64,000 nt of DNA from Acidimicrobiia bacterium (GCA_030584185.1 CP129495.1:1657469-1721468), one strand, 5' to 3'; shown: positions 40,954 through 51,996, counted from the stretch's first letter. The notes: generated by a model from the letters alone, not told the origin. Made by a program: numbers and translations.

Positions 40954-41325
40954 GTGCCGACCATTCAGCAGCTGGTCCGTCAGGGGCGGCAGGAGAAGTC
41001 GAAGAAGGACAAGACGCCGGGCCTGGCCGGGGCGCCGCAGCGACGCGGCGTGTGCACTCGTGTCTACACCGTCACCCCCAAGAAGCCCAACTCGGCCCTG
41101 CGTAAGGTCTGCCGGGTGCGCCTCTCGACCGGCACCGAGGTCACCGCATACATCCCCGGCGAGGGCCACAACCTGCAGGAGCACTCGATCGTGCTCATCC
41201 GGGGAGGTCGGGTGAAGGATCTTCCCGGCATCCGTTACAAGGTGGTGCGGGGAACCCTCGACGCCGCCGGCGTATCCGCCCGCAAGCAGGCTCGTTCCCG
41301 ATACGGCGCCAAGAGAGGTTCGTAG
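40954..41325 (+). CDS. rpsL: 30S ribosomal protein S12
   Basis: A 123-residue decoding-centre protein. [11 protein letters not shown] and [12 protein letters not shown] carry wild-type lysines, so no streptomycin-resistance change is seen. The GTG start ([12 protein letters not shown]) has GAGAGGGC upstream. It opens the str operon: rpsL, rpsG, fusA, tuf. Confidence 0.96.
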   Translation: MPTIQQLVRQGRQEKSKKDKTPGLAGAPQRRGVCTRVYTVTPKKPNSALRKVCRVRLSTGTEVTAYIPGEGHNLQEHSIVLIRGGRVKDLPGIRYKVVRGTLDAAGVSARKQARSRYGAKRGS

Positions 41326-41327
41326 CC

Positions 41328-41795
41328 ATGCGTCGCGCCCCCGCCGTAGTCAAGCGCCTCGAGCCGGATCCGGTGTTCCGCAGCGTCCTCGTCTCCCAGT
41401 TCATCAACAAGATCCTGTGGAAGGGCAAGAAGGACCGGGCGCGTGCCATCGTCTACGGCGCGCTGGAGTTGGTGGAGAAGCGATCGGGTCAGGATCCGAT
41501 CGGCGTTCTCAAGAAGGCCGTGGACAACGTGCGCCCGACACTCGAGGTGCGATCGCGCCGTGTGGGTGGCTCTGCGTATCAGGTGCCCGTCGAGGTACGC
41601 CCCAGGCGTTCGAGCACCCTTGCCGTGCGCTGGATGGTCGACTACGCCCGCAAGCGGCGCGAGAACACGATGATCGAGCGGCTCGCCAACGAGATCCTCG
41701 ACGCCTCGACGCGTCAGGGCGCCGCATTCAAGCGCAAGGAAGACGTCCACAAGATGGCGGAGTCGAACAAGGCCTTCGCCCACTATCGCTGGTAA
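41328..41795 (+). CDS. rpsG: 30S ribosomal protein S7
   Basis: A 155-residue primary 16S rRNA-binding protein of the head domain ([41 protein letters not shown]). It starts 2 nt after rpsL and ends AFAHYRW, a normal family C-terminus. Confidence 0.96.
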   Translation: MRRAPAVVKRLEPDPVFRSVLVSQFINKILWKGKKDRARAIVYGALELVEKRSGQDPIGVLKKAVDNVRPTLEVRSRRVGGSAYQVPVEVRPRRSSTLAVRWMVDYARKRRENTMIERLANEILDASTRQGAAFKRKEDVHKMAESNKAFAHYRW

Positions 41796-41801
41796 CACCC
41801 C

Positions 41802-43904
41802 ATGTCTACCGAGCTATCCCACCTTCGTCAGTATCCCCTGAGCCGGACCCGAAACATCGGGATCATGGCCCACATCGACGCGGGCAAGACGACGACGACC
41901 GAGCGGATCCTCTACTACACCGGTAAGACCTACAAGATGGGCGAGGTCCACGAAGGCGCAGCCGTCATGGACTGGATGGAGCAGGAGCAGGAGCGGGGCA
42001 TCACCATCACCTCGGCTGCGACGACCTGCTTCTGGAAGGACACCTGGATCAACATCATCGACACGCCCGGCCACGTCGACTTCACGGTCGAGGTGGAGCG
42101 GTCGCTGCGCGTGCTCGATGGCGCCGTCGCCGTGTTCGACGCCGTCGCCGGGGTCGAGCCGCAGACCGAGACCGTGTGGCGTCAGGCCGACCGGTACAAG
42201 GTTCCCCGTGTCTGCTTCATCAACAAGATGGACCGGATCGGAGCCGACTTCCATGCCGCCTTCGAATCCATCGTCCGTCGCCTCGGCGCCCACGCCGTGG
42301 CGGTGCAACTCCCCATCGGCGCCGAGAGCGCCTTCACCGGCGTCATCGATCTGGTGGAGATGAAGGCCCACATCTGGCCCGACGAGACCGGTGAGCGGTG
42401 GGAGACCGTCGACATCCCCGCCGAGCACATGGACCAGGCCCGCCAGTGGCGCGGCAAGCTGCTCGAGGCCTGTGCCGAGGTCGACGAGAAGCTCCTGGAG
42501 AAGTACCTCGAGGACCTGGAGATCTCCGCCGACGAGGTTCGCGCCGCCCTGCGGGCCGGCACCATCGGCAACCTGTTCGTGCCGGTGCTCACCGGGGCCG
42601 CATTCAAGAACAAGGGTGTTCAGCCGCTGCTCGACGCCGTCGTCTGGTACCTGCCGAGCCCGGTGGACCTGATGCCGGTGACCGGTTTCAAGCCAGGTGA
42701 CGAGGAGGTGGCGATGGAGCGCCGTCCCGCCGACACCGAGCCGTTCTCCGCCATCGCCTTCAAGATCATGACCGACCCCTACGTCGGCAAGCTCACCTAC
42801 ATGCGGGTCTACTCGGGGCACCTCTCCAAGGGCGACAGCGTCCTCAACTCCACCAGCGGCAAGAAGGATCGGGTGGGCCGCCTGCTGCGCATGCACGCCA
42901 ACCATCGCGAGGACATCGACGACGTGTTCACCGGTGACATCGTCGCCGTGGTCGGTCTCAAGTCGGTCACCACCGGCGACACCCTGTGCGCTCCTGAGAA
43001 GCCGATCCAGCTGGAGTCGATGACCTTTCCTGCCCCGGTCATCTCGGTGGCCATCGAGCCCAAGACCAAGTCGGACCAGGACAAGCTGGGTGACGGGCTT
43101 CATCGACTCGCCGACGAGGACCCGACGTTCCTGGTGCGGACCGACGAGGAGACCGGCCAGACGATCATCTCGGGCATGGGCGAGCTCCACCTCGACGTCC
43201 TCGTCGATCGGCTGCGCCGGGAGTTCAAGGTCGATGCCAACGTGGGCCGGCCGCAGGTCGCCTATCGGGAGACGATCAAGAAGGCGGTGAGCGAGGTCGT
43301 GTACCGCCATGTGAAGCAGACTGGCGGTAAGGGCCAGTTCGCCCATGTCGTGATCAGCATCGAGCCCACCGGGCCCGGCGGCGGGTACGAGTTCGTCGAC
43401 CAGACCAAGGGCGGTGCCGTACCCAAGGAGTACATCCCGGCCGTCGACGCCGGAATCGAGGCCGCCCTCGAGGCGGGGGTGCTCGCCGGATACCCGATCG
43501 TCGACGTGCGCGCCGTGCTCGTCGACGGCTCCTCGCACGCCGTCGACTCCTCCGAGATGGCCTTCAAGATCGCCGGCTCGATGGCTCTCCAGGAGGCCAC
43601 CCGCAGGGCAGGTCTGCAGCTCCTGGAGCCGGTGATGTCGGTGGAGGTGGTGACGCCCGAGGAGTACATGGGCGACGTCATCGGCGACCTCAACTCCCGT
43701 CGCGGCCAGATCGGCGAGATGGGCCAGCGCGGCAACAGCCGCGTGATCTCGGCGATCGTTCCGCTCGCCGAGATGTTCGGATACGCCACCGACCTGAGGT
43801 CCCGTACCCAGGGACGGGCGGCCTACACGATGCAGTTCGATTCGTACATGCCGGTTCCGGAGGGCATCGCCGCCGAAGTGGTGGCGAAGGTCCGCGGCGA
43901 GTGA
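41802..43904 (+). CDS. fusA: Elongation factor G
   Basis: A 700-residue translocase GTPase. G1 is [10 protein letters not shown]3 DTPGHVDF, G4 NKMDR. All five domains are present, ending near [16 protein letters not shown]. Its codon use is strongly GC-ending, in marked contrast to the adjacent tuf. It lies 6 nt after rpsG. Confidence 0.96.
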   Translation: MSTELSHLRQYPLSRTRNIGIMAHIDAGKTTTTERILYYTGKTYKMGEVHEGAAVMDWMEQEQERGITITSAATTCFWKDTWINIIDTPGHVDFTVEVERSLRVLDGAVAVFDAVAGVEPQTETVWRQADRYKVPRVCFINKMDRIGADFHAAFESIVRRLGAHAVAVQLPIGAESAFTGVIDLVEMKAHIWPDETGERWETVDIPAEHMDQARQWRGKLLEACAEVDEKLLEKYLEDLEISADEVRAALRAGTIGNLFVPVLTGAAFKNKGVQPLLDAVVWYLPSPVDLMPVTGFKPGDEEVAMERRPADTEPFSAIAFKIMTDPYVGKLTYMRVYSGHLSKGDSVLNSTSGKKDRVGRLLRMHANHREDIDDVFTGDIVAVVGLKSVTTGDTLCAPEKPIQLESMTFPAPVISVAIEPKTKSDQDKLGDGLHRLADEDPTFLVRTDEETGQTIISGMGELHLDVLVDRLRREFKVDANVGRPQVAYRETIKKAVSEVVYRHVKQTGGKGQFAHVVISIEPTGPGGGYEFVDQTKGGAVPKEYIPAVDAGIEAALEAGVLAGYPIVDVRAVLVDGSSHAVDSSEMAFKIAGSMALQEATRRAGLQLLEPVMSVEVVTPEEYMGDVIGDLNSRRGQIGEMGQRGNSRVISAIVPLAEMFGYATDLRSRTQGRAAYTMQFDSYMPVPEGIAAEVVAKVRGE

Positions 43905-43921
43905 AACAGGAGACATGACGG

Positions 43922-45112
43922 ATGGGTAAGGAGAAGTTTGAGCGGTCGAAGCCTCATGTGAATGTGGGGACGATGGGTCATATCGATCATGGGAAGACGA
44001 CGTTGACGGCTGCGATCACGAAGGTGTTGTCGGAGTCGGGTGTTGGGGGGACGTCGTTTACGGCGTTTGATCAGATCGATAAGGCTCCTGAGGAGCGTGA
44101 GCGTGGGATCACGATCGCGATTGCTCATGTGGAGTATGAGACGGAGAATCGGCATTACGCGCATGTGGATATGCCGGGTCATGCTGATTATGTGAAGAAC
44201 ATGATCACGGGTGCGGCTCAGGTGGATGGGGCGATTCTGGTGGTGTCGGCTGCTGATGGTCCGATGCCCCAGACCCGGGAGCATGTGTTGTTGGCGCGTC
44301 AGGTGGGTGTGCCTTACATCGTGGTGTTCTTGAACAAGGTCGACATGGTCGATGATCCCGAGTTGTTGGATCTGGTGGAGTTGGAGGTTCGGGAGCTGTT
44401 GTCGGCTTATGAGTTCCCGGGTGATGAGGTTCCGGTGGTTCGGGGGTCGGCGTTGAAGGCGCTCGAGGGTGATGCCGAGGCTGCGGGTCAGGTCCTGGAG
44501 TTGATGGCTGCTGTGGATTCGTATGTTCCTGAGCCTCAGCGTGCTGTGGATAAGCCGTTTCAGATGCCGGTTGAGGATGTGTTTTCGATCACGGGTCGGG
44601 GCACGGTTGTGACCGGGCGTGTGGAGCAGGGCATGTTGACGGTGGGTTCGGAGGTGGAGATCGTTGGTATTCGTGCGACGCAGAAGTCCACGGTGACCGG
44701 GGTCGAGATGTTCCGCAAGCTGTTGGATGAGGCTCGTGCTGGTGACAATGTGGGGTTGTTGTTGCGGGGGGTGGGTAAGGAGGATGTGGAGCGGGGTCAG
44801 GTGGTGTGTGCTCCTGGTTCGATCACGCCTCATACCGAGTTCGATGCTCAGGTGTATGTGTTGACCAAGGAGGAGGGTGGTCGTCACAATCCGTTCTTTT
44901 CGGGGTATCGGCCGCAGTTCTATTTCCGGACGACGGATGTGACCGGGTCGATCGAGTTGCCTGGGGGTACCGAGATGGTGATGCCTGGTGACAACACCGA
45001 GATGCGGGTGACGTTGTTGAACCCGATTGCCATGGACGAGGGTCTGCGGTTCGCCATCCGTGAGGGTGGCCGTACCGTGGGCGCCGGCCGCGTCGTCAAG
45101 ATCCATAAGTAA
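43922..45112 (+). CDS. tuf: Elongation factor Tu, copy 2
   Basis: A 396-residue EF-Tu, same protein as the copy at 25751-26941. By eye the two genes differ at only two codons, both synonymous (ACT/ACG in ITPHT; CAC/CAT in the penultimate codon), plus TAG versus TAA. Similarity ends sharply at the start and stop codons; the flanks are unrelated. Its unusual TTG/GAT/CAT/CCT codon choice contrasts with fusA and rpsJ on either side. It is in the classical tufA position. Confidence 0.97.
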   Translation: MGKEKFERSKPHVNVGTMGHIDHGKTTLTAAITKVLSESGVGGTSFTAFDQIDKAPEERERGITIAIAHVEYETENRHYAHVDMPGHADYVKNMITGAAQVDGAILVVSAADGPMPQTREHVLLARQVGVPYIVVFLNKVDMVDDPELLDLVELEVRELLSAYEFPGDEVPVVRGSALKALEGDAEAAGQVLELMAAVDSYVPEPQRAVDKPFQMPVEDVFSITGRGTVVTGRVEQGMLTVGSEVEIVGIRATQKSTVTGVEMFRKLLDEARAGDNVGLLLRGVGKEDVERGQVVCAPGSITPHTEFDAQVYVLTKEEGGRHNPFFSGYRPQFYFRTTDVTGSIELPGGTEMVMPGDNTEMRVTLLNPIAMDEGLRFAIREGGRTVGAGRVVKIHK

Positions 45113-45137
45113 CGCGACAAGAAACGAGACCACGCAG

Positions 45138-45449
45138 ATGGCAACGCAGCACAGGATCCGGATACGCCTCAAGGCGTACGACCACGAAGTGGTCGACGAG
45201 TCGGCGCGCAAGATCGCCGAGACCGTGGTCCGCACCCAGGCCACGGTGAAGGGCCCGGTTCCGTTGCCGACCGAGGTTCATCGTTACGCAGTGATCCGTG
45301 GCCCCCACGTCCACAAGGACTCGCGCGAGCACTACGAGATGCGAATCCACAAGCGGCTGCTCGACATCATCGACCCGACGCCCAAGACCGTGGACTCGCT
45401 GATGCGCCTCGACCTTCCTGCCGGAGTGGAAGTGGAGATCAAGACGTGA
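45138..45449 (+). CDS. rpsJ: 30S ribosomal protein S10
   Basis: A 103-residue protein ([39 protein letters not shown]), also the NusE antitermination partner of NusG/NusB. It is the first gene of the S10 operon, only 25 nt after tuf, so str and S10 operons appear joined. It overlaps rplC by GTGA. Confidence 0.96.
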   Translation: MATQHRIRIRLKAYDHEVVDESARKIAETVVRTQATVKGPVPLPTEVHRYAVIRGPHVHKDSREHYEMRIHKRLLDIIDPTPKTVDSLMRLDLPAGVEVEIKT

Positions 45450-46084
45450 AGGCGATCCTCGGCGAGAAGCTGGGCATGACCCAGATCTTCGATGAGCAGT
45501 CACGGGCCGTTCCGGTGACCGTCATCAAGGCCGGGCCGTGCCGCGTCGTCCAGGTGAAGCGTCCGGAGATCGACGGCTACGGCGCCATCCAGATCGCCTA
45601 TCGCGAGATGGTGCCCGGCCGGGTCACCAAGCCGATGCGAGGGCACTACGAGCGGGCCGGGGTGACGCCGCACCGCCATCTCGTCGAGCTGCGGGTCGAC
45701 GACCCGGGCTCGTACAGCATTGGCCAGGAGATCTCGGTGGCCGACGTGCTCACCAAGGGGGGCCGCGCCGACGTCGCCGGCGTCAGCCGGGGCAAGGGAT
45801 TCCAAGGCGTCATGAAGCGCCACAACTTCAGCGGGCAGGGTGCCAGCCACGGAGCGCACCGCGTCCACCGCGCTCCAGGTTCGATCGGGGCCTGCGCCAC
45901 TCCGTCGCGGGTCTTCAAGGGGATGCGGTTGCCGGGTCGAATGGGTGGGGAGAAGGTCACGGTCCTCAATCTCGAGATCGTCGAGGTCGACTCGGCGCGC
46001 GGCCTTCTCATGCTGCGAGGTGCCGTTCCCGGCGCCAAAGGCGCCGTCGTACTGGTTCGTGAGGCGGTGAAGTCGAATGGCTGA
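45446..46084 (+). CDS. rplC: 50S ribosomal protein L3
   Basis: A 212-residue early-assembly protein that reaches the peptidyl transferase centre. [10 protein letters not shown] and [20 protein letters not shown], with the commonly methylated Gln, are present. The GTG start overlaps rpsJ by 4 nt; the stop overlaps rplD by 8 nt. Confidence 0.96.
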   Translation: MKAILGEKLGMTQIFDEQSRAVPVTVIKAGPCRVVQVKRPEIDGYGAIQIAYREMVPGRVTKPMRGHYERAGVTPHRHLVELRVDDPGSYSIGQEISVADVLTKGGRADVAGVSRGKGFQGVMKRHNFSGQGASHGAHRVHRAPGSIGACATPSRVFKGMRLPGRMGGEKVTVLNLEIVEVDSARGLLMLRGAVPGAKGAVVLVREAVKSNG

Positions 46085-46757
46085 AGCGCCCAAGGCACCC
46101 CTGTTCGATTCGGCCGGCAGTCTCACCGGAGAGGTGACGCTCGACGCCGCCGTGTTCGGGATCGAGCCGAACACCGCGGTGATGCATCAGGTGATCACCG
46201 CTCAACTGGCTGCCGCTCGCGCCGGCACTTCGTCCACCAAGACCAGGGGCGAGGTTCGGGGCGGGGGCAAGAAGCCGTGGCGGCAGAAGGGCCTGGGCCG
46301 TGCCCGGCAAGGCTCTACCCGTTCGCCGCAGTGGAAGGGCGGTGGGGTGGTGTTCGGACCCAAGCCGCGGGACTACGCGCAGCGCACACCGCGCAAGATG
46401 CGCCGCCTGGCCCTCTACAGCGCACTCTCCGATCGTGCCGCTTCGGGCGAGGTGAAGGTGGTGTCGGCATTCGACTGGGAGACCCCGAAGACCAAGGCGG
46501 CGGTCGCCCTGCTCGAGGGCATGGGAGTCGCCGGCAAGGCCCTGTTCGTGATCGGCCGGGCGGATCGCACCGCCGAGAAGTCGGTCCGCAATCTTCCGCA
46601 CGTGCGGGTGCTGCCTTCGGACCAGCTCAACGCCTACGACGTCCTGTGGGCTGACACGCTCGTGTTCAGTTCGGCGACGGTCCAGGGCATCGGTGAGCGC
46701 AGGTTCCGGGTGGCCGAGGACGACTTCGTGATCGAGGACGACGGGAGCGAGACATGA
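46077..46757 (+). CDS. rplD: 50S ribosomal protein L4
   Basis: A 226-residue exit-tunnel protein, slightly longer than usual because of an acidic C-terminus ([13 protein letters not shown]). The tunnel loop includes [19 protein letters not shown]. In E. coli L4 autoregulates the S10 operon. It overlaps rplC and rplW. Confidence 0.95.
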   Translation: MAEAPKAPLFDSAGSLTGEVTLDAAVFGIEPNTAVMHQVITAQLAAARAGTSSTKTRGEVRGGGKKPWRQKGLGRARQGSTRSPQWKGGGVVFGPKPRDYAQRTPRKMRRLALYSALSDRAASGEVKVVSAFDWETPKTKAAVALLEGMGVAGKALFVIGRADRTAEKSVRNLPHVRVLPSDQLNAYDVLWADTLVFSSATVQGIGERRFRVAEDDFVIEDDGSET

Positions 46758-47044
46758 AGAACCCGCGCGACATCATCATCGCCCCGGTCGTCTCGGAGAA
46801 GTCGTACGACCTGATGGAACAGGCCGGGACCTACACCTTCCGCGTGGACCCTCGCGCCAGCAAGACAGAGATCAAGCAGGCGGTCGAGGTGATCTTCAAG
46901 GTGAAGGTCACTCGGGTGAACACGATCAACCGCAAGGGGAAGCGCAAGCGCACCGGCTACGTCTTCGGACGCCGGCCGGACTCAAAGCGCGCCCTGGTGA
47001 CCTTGGCCCCCGGAGCCGAGATCGACATCTTCGGAGTGAAGTAG
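46754..47044 (+). CDS. rplW: 50S ribosomal protein L23
   Basis: A 96-residue protein at the tunnel exit, the docking site for SRP and trigger factor ([27 protein letters not shown]-type basic loop). ATGA overlap with rplD. It is followed by a 91-nt gap with a micro-ORF. Confidence 0.96.
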   Translation: MKNPRDIIIAPVVSEKSYDLMEQAGTYTFRVDPRASKTEIKQAVEVIFKVKVTRVNTINRKGKRKRTGYVFGRRPDSKRALVTLAPGAEIDIFGVK

Positions 47045-47046
47045 AC

Positions 47047-47136
47047 ATGGCGAACAGGCACCCCCACATGATCTGCCACCGGCCGATGGCCGCCGCCGGT
47101 CGCGCCCTGGCCTCGAACCTGCAGGAGGTCGGCTGA
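47047..47136 (+). CDS. Candidate 29-residue micro-ORF between rplW and rplB
   Basis: ATG 47047 opens 2 nt after the rplW stop and the frame ends in TGATG, sharing one base with the rplB start. The peptide [20 protein letters not shown]... (29 residues) has no family I recognise. The case rests on operon phasing, with GGAG 12 nt upstream as a poor ribosome site. It may instead be a spacer that is open by chance. Confidence 0.3.
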   Translation: MANRHPHMICHRPMAAAGRALASNLQEVG

Positions 47137-47969
47137 TGGCAGTGAAGAAGTACAAGCCGACCTCTCCAGGGCGGCGTTTTCGCACCGTCTCCGACTTCGC
47201 CGAGATCACCAAGGACTCGCCGGAGAAGAGCCTGATCGCCAAGCACGGCTCCACCGGCGGCCGCAACTCGTACGGCCGCATGACGTCGCGCCACCGCGGC
47301 GGCGGTCACAAGCGCCGCTATCGGATCATCGACTTCCGCCGCACCAAGGACGGCGTTCCCGCCAAGGTCGCCGCCATCGAGTACGACCCGAATCGGAACT
47401 CCCGCATCGCCCTACTCCACTACCTGGACGGGGAGAAGGCGTACATCCTCGCTCCCCAGAAGGTGGGCGTGGGTGACATGCTCGAGTCGGGTGCCGGGTC
47501 CGAGATCCGTCCCGGCAATGCATTGCCCCTGCGCAACATCCCGGCGGGCACCGTCGTGCACGCCGTCGAACTGCGACCCGGAGGCGGAGCCAAGATGGGT
47601 CGGTCGGCCGGTGTCGGTATCCAGCTCGTCGCCAAGGAGGGCTCCGTGGCGCTGCTGCGGCTGCCTTCGGGTGAGATGCGCAACGTGCCGCTCGACTGCC
47701 GCGCCACGATCGGTGAGGTCGGCAATCCGGAGGCCGAACTGGTCAAGTCAGGCAAGGCGGGTCGCAGCCGCTGGCGCGGAGTGAGGCCCCAGTCACGCGG
47801 CGTCGCCATGAACCCGGTCGACCATCCGCTCGGCGGCGGCGAAGGGAAGTCCAGTGGTGGGCGCCATCCGGTGAGTCCATGGGGCAAGCCCGAGGGCCGC
47901 ACCCGCAAGAAGAAGAAGGCGAGCGACTCGATGATCGTACGTCGACGCACCAAGAAAGGGCGGAGGTAG
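47136..47969 (+). CDS. rplB: 50S ribosomal protein L2
   Basis: A 277-residue protein essential for subunit association and peptidyl transfer. The conserved [18 protein letters not shown] and [18 protein letters not shown] are present, including the functionally important His. CAGGAGG lies 7 nt before the ATG. Confidence 0.96.
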   Translation: MAVKKYKPTSPGRRFRTVSDFAEITKDSPEKSLIAKHGSTGGRNSYGRMTSRHRGGGHKRRYRIIDFRRTKDGVPAKVAAIEYDPNRNSRIALLHYLDGEKAYILAPQKVGVGDMLESGAGSEIRPGNALPLRNIPAGTVVHAVELRPGGGAKMGRSAGVGIQLVAKEGSVALLRLPSGEMRNVPLDCRATIGEVGNPEAELVKSGKAGRSRWRGVRPQSRGVAMNPVDHPLGGGEGKSSGGRHPVSPWGKPEGRTRKKKKASDSMIVRRRTKKGRR

Positions 47970-47972
47970 GCC

Positions 47973-48251
47973 ATGAGCCGATCCCTCAAGAAGGGGCCGT
48001 TCGTCGACGAACACCTTCTCAAGAAGGTGGAGCGGGCTGTCAAGAGCGGCGACAAGCGGGTCATTCGCACCTGGAGTCGCCGGTCCACGGTCATTCCGGA
48101 GATGGTCGGTCAGACCATTGCGGTTCACGATGGCCGCAAGCACGTGCCGGTTTACGTCACCGAGTCGATGGTCGGCCACAAGCTGGGCGAGTTCGCCCCC
48201 ACCCGCACCTTCCGTGGCCACGGTGGCGACAAGGCGGCGAGGAAGCGATGA
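47973..48251 (+). CDS. rpsS: 30S ribosomal protein S19
   Basis: A 92-residue head protein ([48 protein letters not shown]). Typical length. It overlaps rplV by ATGA. Confidence 0.96.
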   Translation: MSRSLKKGPFVDEHLLKKVERAVKSGDKRVIRTWSRRSTVIPEMVGQTIAVHDGRKHVPVYVTESMVGHKLGEFAPTRTFRGHGGDKAARKR

Positions 48252-48598
48252 AGGTCCGCGCCCGCGCCTCGTACATCCGGCAGTCGCCGTTCAAGATTCG
48301 CCAGGTGCTCGACCTGGTGAGGGGCCTGCCGGTGCCACGCGCCCGGGAGGTCCTGACACTCACCAACCACCGTGGCACCGAGCCGGTCCTGAAGGTCCTC
48401 GATTCGGCCGTGGCCAACGCCTCGCACAACCACGCTCTGGACGCCGGCGAGCTGCGGGTGGTCGAGGCCTTCGCCGACGAGGGGCCGATGCTCAAGAGGT
48501 TCCGCCCGCGGGCACGGGGCCGCGCCACCAAGATCCTGAAGCGAACCAGCCACATCACGATCGTGGTCGGTGACGGACACGACGAGGAGAACGCCTGA
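48248..48598 (+). CDS. rplV: 50S ribosomal protein L22
   Basis: A 116-residue exit-tunnel protein ([37 protein letters not shown]). The tunnel hairpin [15 protein letters not shown] looks wild-type. Overlaps rpsS by 4 nt and abuts rpsC by TGATG. Confidence 0.96.
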   Translation: MKVRARASYIRQSPFKIRQVLDLVRGLPVPRAREVLTLTNHRGTEPVLKVLDSAVANASHNHALDAGELRVVEAFADEGPMLKRFRPRARGRATKILKRTSHITIVVGDGHDEENA

Positions 48599-49689
48599 TG
48601 GGACAGAAGATCCACCCGTACGGGCTGAGGCTCGGCATCGTCACCGACTGGAAGTCGCGCTGGTACAGCGAGAAGGACTACGCCCGCCAGGTGGTCGAGG
48701 ACTCGAAGGTTCGAGACCTCCTCGATGCGGAACTCGTGCGCGGCGCCGTGTCGCGTGTCGAGATCGAGCGGATCGGGGACAAGAAGGTGCAGGTGGACAT
48801 CCACACCGCCCGTCCCGGGGTGGTGATCGGGCGCAGCGGCACCGAAGTCGATCGGCTCCGCAGCCTCCTGGAGCAGCTGACCGGGCGCGAGATCAAGATC
48901 AACGTCATCGAGGTGCAGGACCCGGAGACCGATGCCCAACTGCTGGCACGCAGCATCGCCGATCAGCTCCAGGGCCGGGTCTCGTTCCGGCGGGCGCTGA
49001 AGCGAGCCGTTCAGACGGCGATGAAGGCCGGTGCCCAGGGTGTGCGCGTCGAGGCATCTGGTCGCCTCGGTGGCTCCGACATGGGCCGGCGCGAGTGGTA
49101 CCGCGAGGGTCGAGTTCCGCTGCACACCCTGCGAGCCGACATCGACTTCGGACAGGCGACGGCACGAACCACGGTCGGCGCCATCGGGGTGAAGGTTCAC
49201 GTCTACAAGGGCGACGTCGTCGCCTCGTTGTCGGCCACCCGGGAGAAGATCGCCGCCGAGGCGGCGCTCGCCGCCGGTGGTCCGGCTTCGCGTCGCGCAC
49301 CCGCCAAGGCGCGCGCCGAGCAGGCCGCCGGTGAGAGGCCGCGCACCCTGATCGAGGCAGGCGGCGGCAAGCGCCTGGTCGAGGCAGGGGGCGGCAAGCG
49401 CCTGGTCGAGGCAGGGGGCGGCCGTCGCGTCGACGCCGATTCGGCCGAGGCAGAGTTCGAGGAAGAGAGGGCGACCGCCGACGAGACGATCGACGTCAAG
49501 TCGGCGGACGAGACGCCGGCCACCGAGCCTGCAGAGGCCACCGAGGCCGCAGAGGCCGCCGAGGCTCCGACGAGCCCTCCGGCGGAGGAGGCGTCGCCCA
49601 AGAAGAAGCCCGTTCGGCGCCGCAAGGCCGCCGGCGAGGATGCTGCGGCGGATGCCCCGGCAGCCGACGAGGAAGAAGGGAAGAGCTGA
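48598..49689 (+). CDS. rpsC: 30S ribosomal protein S3 with long repetitive tail
   Basis: A 363-residue S3; the usual length is 210-280. Residues 1-212 comprise the KH domain (VVIGRSGTEVDRL) and C-terminal domain (GRLGGSDMGRREWYREGRVP). The ~150-residue extension has three copies of a nonapeptide (VEAGGGKRL), an acidic stretch with DETPATEPAEATEAAEAAEA, a basic patch (KKKPVRRRKA) and an acidic end. S3 lies at the mRNA entry channel, so the tail would be exposed there. The DETPATE motif resembles the L10 tail repeats. Confidence 0.94.
   Translation: MGQKIHPYGLRLGIVTDWKSRWYSEKDYARQVVEDSKVRDLLDAELVRGAVSRVEIERIGDKKVQVDIHTARPGVVIGRSGTEVDRLRSLLEQLTGREIKINVIEVQDPETDAQLLARSIADQLQGRVSFRRALKRAVQTAMKAGAQGVRVEASGRLGGSDMGRREWYREGRVPLHTLRADIDFGQATARTTVGAIGVKVHVYKGDVVASLSATREKIAAEAALAAGGPASRRAPAKARAEQAAGERPRTLIEAGGGKRLVEAGGGKRLVEAGGGRRVDADSAEAEFEEERATADETIDVKSADETPATEPAEATEAAEAAEAPTSPPAEEASPKKKPVRRRKAAGEDAAADAPAADEEEGKS
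49351..49431 (+). repeat. 27-bp tandem repeats inside rpsC
   Basis: Three units of 27 bp (49351, 49378, 49405) encode IEAGGGKRL, VEAGGGKRL and VEAGGGRRV. The first two differ by a few bases. The period keeps the frame. Confidence 0.9.
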
Positions 49690-49692
49690 GCC

Positions 49693-50106
49693 ATGCTGAT
49701 GCCCAAGCGCACCAAATGGCGCAAGCAGCAGCGAGGGAGCATGACCGGCTCCGCCAAGGGCGGTACCAGGGTCTCCTTCGGCGACTTCGGCCTTCAGGCC
49801 CTCGAACCGGCCTGGATCACCGCCCGCCAGATCGAGGCCGCTCGTGTCGCCATGACCCGTCACATCAAGCGCGGCGGGAAGGTCTGGATCACGATCTTCC
49901 CGGACAAGCCGGTCACTCAGAAGCCGGCCGAGACCCGGATGGGGTCGGGCAAGGGCAACCCCGAGTTCTGGGTCGCCGTGGTCAAGCCCGGGCGGATCAT
50001 GTTCGAGCTCTCCGGGGTGGATGAGCCGCTCGCCAGAGAGGCGCTTCGACTCGCCGGCCACAAGCTGCCGGTGCGGACCAAGTTCGTGACACGGGAGGAA
50101 GCATGA
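49693..50106 (+). CDS. rplP: 50S ribosomal protein L16
   Basis: A 137-residue protein ([46 protein letters not shown]) near the A-site tRNA. Typical length; the start codon is 3 nt after rpsC. Overlaps rpmC by ATGA. Confidence 0.96.
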   Translation: MLMPKRTKWRKQQRGSMTGSAKGGTRVSFGDFGLQALEPAWITARQIEAARVAMTRHIKRGGKVWITIFPDKPVTQKPAETRMGSGKGNPEFWVAVVKPGRIMFELSGVDEPLAREALRLAGHKLPVRTKFVTREEA

Positions 50107-50324
50107 AGGCCACCGACCTGCGCGACCTCTCCTATGAGGAGTTGACTGCGAAGCTGGACGAGGCGAAGACCGAGCTCTTCAACCTCCGGTTTCAGCTCGC
50201 CACCAACCAGTTGGACAACATTGCCCGGATCAGGACCGTGCGCCGCGAGGCCGCCCGTATCGCCACCGTGATGCGGGAGCAGGAGATCGAGGCCTACACG
50301 CGGATGGAGGAAGAACAGCGATGA
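50103..50324 (+). CDS. rpmC: 50S ribosomal protein L29
   Basis: A 73-residue helical protein next to L23 at the tunnel exit ([42 protein letters not shown]). ATGA overlaps on both sides. Confidence 0.95.
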   Translation: MKATDLRDLSYEELTAKLDEAKTELFNLRFQLATNQLDNIARIRTVRREAARIATVMREQEIEAYTRMEEEQR

Positions 50325-50578
50325 ACGAGCGCGCACGCCGCAAGGTGCTCACCGGTGTCGTGGTCTCTGATGGAGCCGAGAAGACCGCCATCGTCGAGAT
50401 CGTGGAACTGAGCCGCCATCCGATCTATCACAAGACGGTTCGCTCGACCAAGCGGCTGCACGTGCACGATGAGGCCAACGACGCCCACATCGGTGACACG
50501 GTCAAGGTGATGGAGACCCGTCCGCTGTCCAAGACCAAGCGCTGGCGTCTGGTCGAGATCGTGGAGCGTGCCCGATGA
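50321..50578 (+). CDS. rpsQ: 30S ribosomal protein S17
   Basis: An 85-residue OB-fold primary rRNA-binding protein ([54 protein letters not shown]). ATGA overlaps with rpmC and rplN. Confidence 0.96.
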   Translation: MNERARRKVLTGVVVSDGAEKTAIVEIVELSRHPIYHKTVRSTKRLHVHDEANDAHIGDTVKVMETRPLSKTKRWRLVEIVERAR

Positions 50579-50943
50579 TCGGCCAGGAGAGCAGGCTGAA
50601 GGTGGCCGACAACACCGGTGCCCGTGAGGTGCTTTGCATCCGGGTGCTGGGCGGCTCCGGTCGCAGGTACGCCGGGATCGGTGACGTCATCGTCGCCACC
50701 GTGAAGGACGCCGTCCCCGGCGGCACGGTGAAGCGCGGCGAGGTCGTGAAGGCGGTCGTGGTTCGCACCCACAAGGAGCGTCGCCGGCCGGACGGAACCT
50801 ACATCCGGTTCGACGACAATGCCTGTGTGATCATCAACGATCAGCAGCAGCCGCGCGGCACCCGCATCTTCGGGCCGGTTGGCCGCGAGCTGCGCGACAA
50901 GAAGTTCATGAGAATCGTTTCGCTCGCCCCGGAGGTGCTGTGA
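50575..50943 (+). CDS. rplN: 50S ribosomal protein L14
   Basis: A 122-residue protein at the subunit interface and a bridge to 16S rRNA ([38 protein letters not shown]). Exactly family length. Confidence 0.96.
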   Translation: MIGQESRLKVADNTGAREVLCIRVLGGSGRRYAGIGDVIVATVKDAVPGGTVKRGEVVKAVVVRTHKERRRPDGTYIRFDDNACVIINDQQQPRGTRIFGPVGRELRDKKFMRIVSLAPEVL

Positions 50944-51248
50944 TGCGATTGCGAAAGGGCGACACCGTGAAGGTGGTCTCGGGCAAGGACAAGGGCAAGG
51001 AGTCCCGCATCGCCCGGGTGATGCCCAAGGAGGGCAAGCTGATCGTGGAGGGTGTCGCCACCGCCAAGCGTCACACCAAGCCCCGCGGGCAGACCATGCA
51101 GGGCGGCATCGTGGACAAGGACATGCCCATCGACGCTTCCAATGTGATGATCGTCTGTCCCACCTGCGGTCCGACGCGCATCGGGCAGCGGTTCGATGGC
51201 GACGGCCACAAGCGTCGCGTCTGCGTCAAGTGTGGAGGTGACCTGTGA
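50943..51248 (+). CDS. rplX: 50S ribosomal protein L24 with C-terminal zinc ribbon
   Basis: A 101-residue assembly initiator with an N-terminal KOW motif ([20 protein letters not shown]) and a C-terminal CPTC...CVKCG pair that can bind zinc. The ATG at 50943 was chosen over GTG 50940 because GGAGG (50931-50935) is then at a normal 7-nt spacing. Confidence 0.94.
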   Translation: MRLRKGDTVKVVSGKDKGKESRIARVMPKEGKLIVEGVATAKRHTKPRGQTMQGGIVDKDMPIDASNVMIVCPTCGPTRIGQRFDGDGHKRRVCVKCGGDL

Positions 51249-51811
51249 TTCCGCGGCTCAAGCAGGAGTACGCCGATCGAGTGGCGAGCGAGATCAAGGA
51301 GTCGCTGGGTCTCGACAACCCGATGCTGGTGCCCCGCCTCTCCAAGATCGTGGTCAACATGGGCCTTGGGGATGCCGTCAATGACAAGAACGTCGTCGAG
51401 TCGGCACTCACCGACCTCGCCACCATCACCGGGCAGAAGCCGCGTGTCAACCGGGCTCGGCGTTCGGTGGCCAACTTCAAGCTGCGTGAGGGCATGCCGA
51501 TCGGCGTCTCGGTGACCATGCGTGGTGACCGCATGTGGGAGTTCTTCGATCGACTCATCTCGGTGGCGATCCCACGGATTCGCGACTTTCGCGGGCTCAA
51601 CCCGAAGTCGTTCGACGGGCGCGGAAACTACACGTTCGGCGTGACCGAGCAACTGATCTTTCCCGAGATCGACTACGACAAGGTGGCGAAGGTGAGAGGG
51701 ATGGACATCACCATCTGCACGACGGCGGGCGACGACGAGGGCGGCAAGGCCCTCCTCGACGCCTTCGGTTTCCCCTTCCGCCGCCCCCAGACCCAGCAGG
51801 CAGGTGTTTGA
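51245..51811 (+). CDS. rplE: 50S ribosomal protein L5
   Basis: A 188-residue 5S rRNA-binding protein ([59 protein letters not shown]). The GTG start overlaps rplX by 4 nt. Confidence 0.96.
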   Translation: MIPRLKQEYADRVASEIKESLGLDNPMLVPRLSKIVVNMGLGDAVNDKNVVESALTDLATITGQKPRVNRARRSVANFKLREGMPIGVSVTMRGDRMWEFFDRLISVAIPRIRDFRGLNPKSFDGRGNYTFGVTEQLIFPEIDYDKVAKVRGMDITICTTAGDDEGGKALLDAFGFPFRRPQTQQAGV

Positions 51812-51996
51812 TGGCAAAGAAGTCCCTTATCGCCAAGGCGAGTCGCGAGCCCAAGTTCAAGGTGCGCGGGTACAGCCGTTGCGGGCGGTGCGGAAGGTCG
51901 CGAGCCTTCCTCCGTCGTTTCGGCATGTGCCGGATCTGTGTGAGGCAGCTGGCCCATCGCGGCGAGCTTCCCGGCGTGAGAAAGGCGTCCTGGTGA
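51811..51996 (+). CDS. rpsN: 30S ribosomal protein S14, zinc-binding short form
   Basis: A 61-residue type Z S14 with CGRC (24-27) and CRIC (40-43) as zinc ligands. Starts at TGATG with rplE and ends at TGATG with rpsH. This zinc-dependent form is the standard spc-operon version in many Gram-positives. Confidence 0.95.
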   Translation: MAKKSLIAKASREPKFKVRGYSRCGRCGRSRAFLRRFGMCRICVRQLAHRGELPGVRKASW

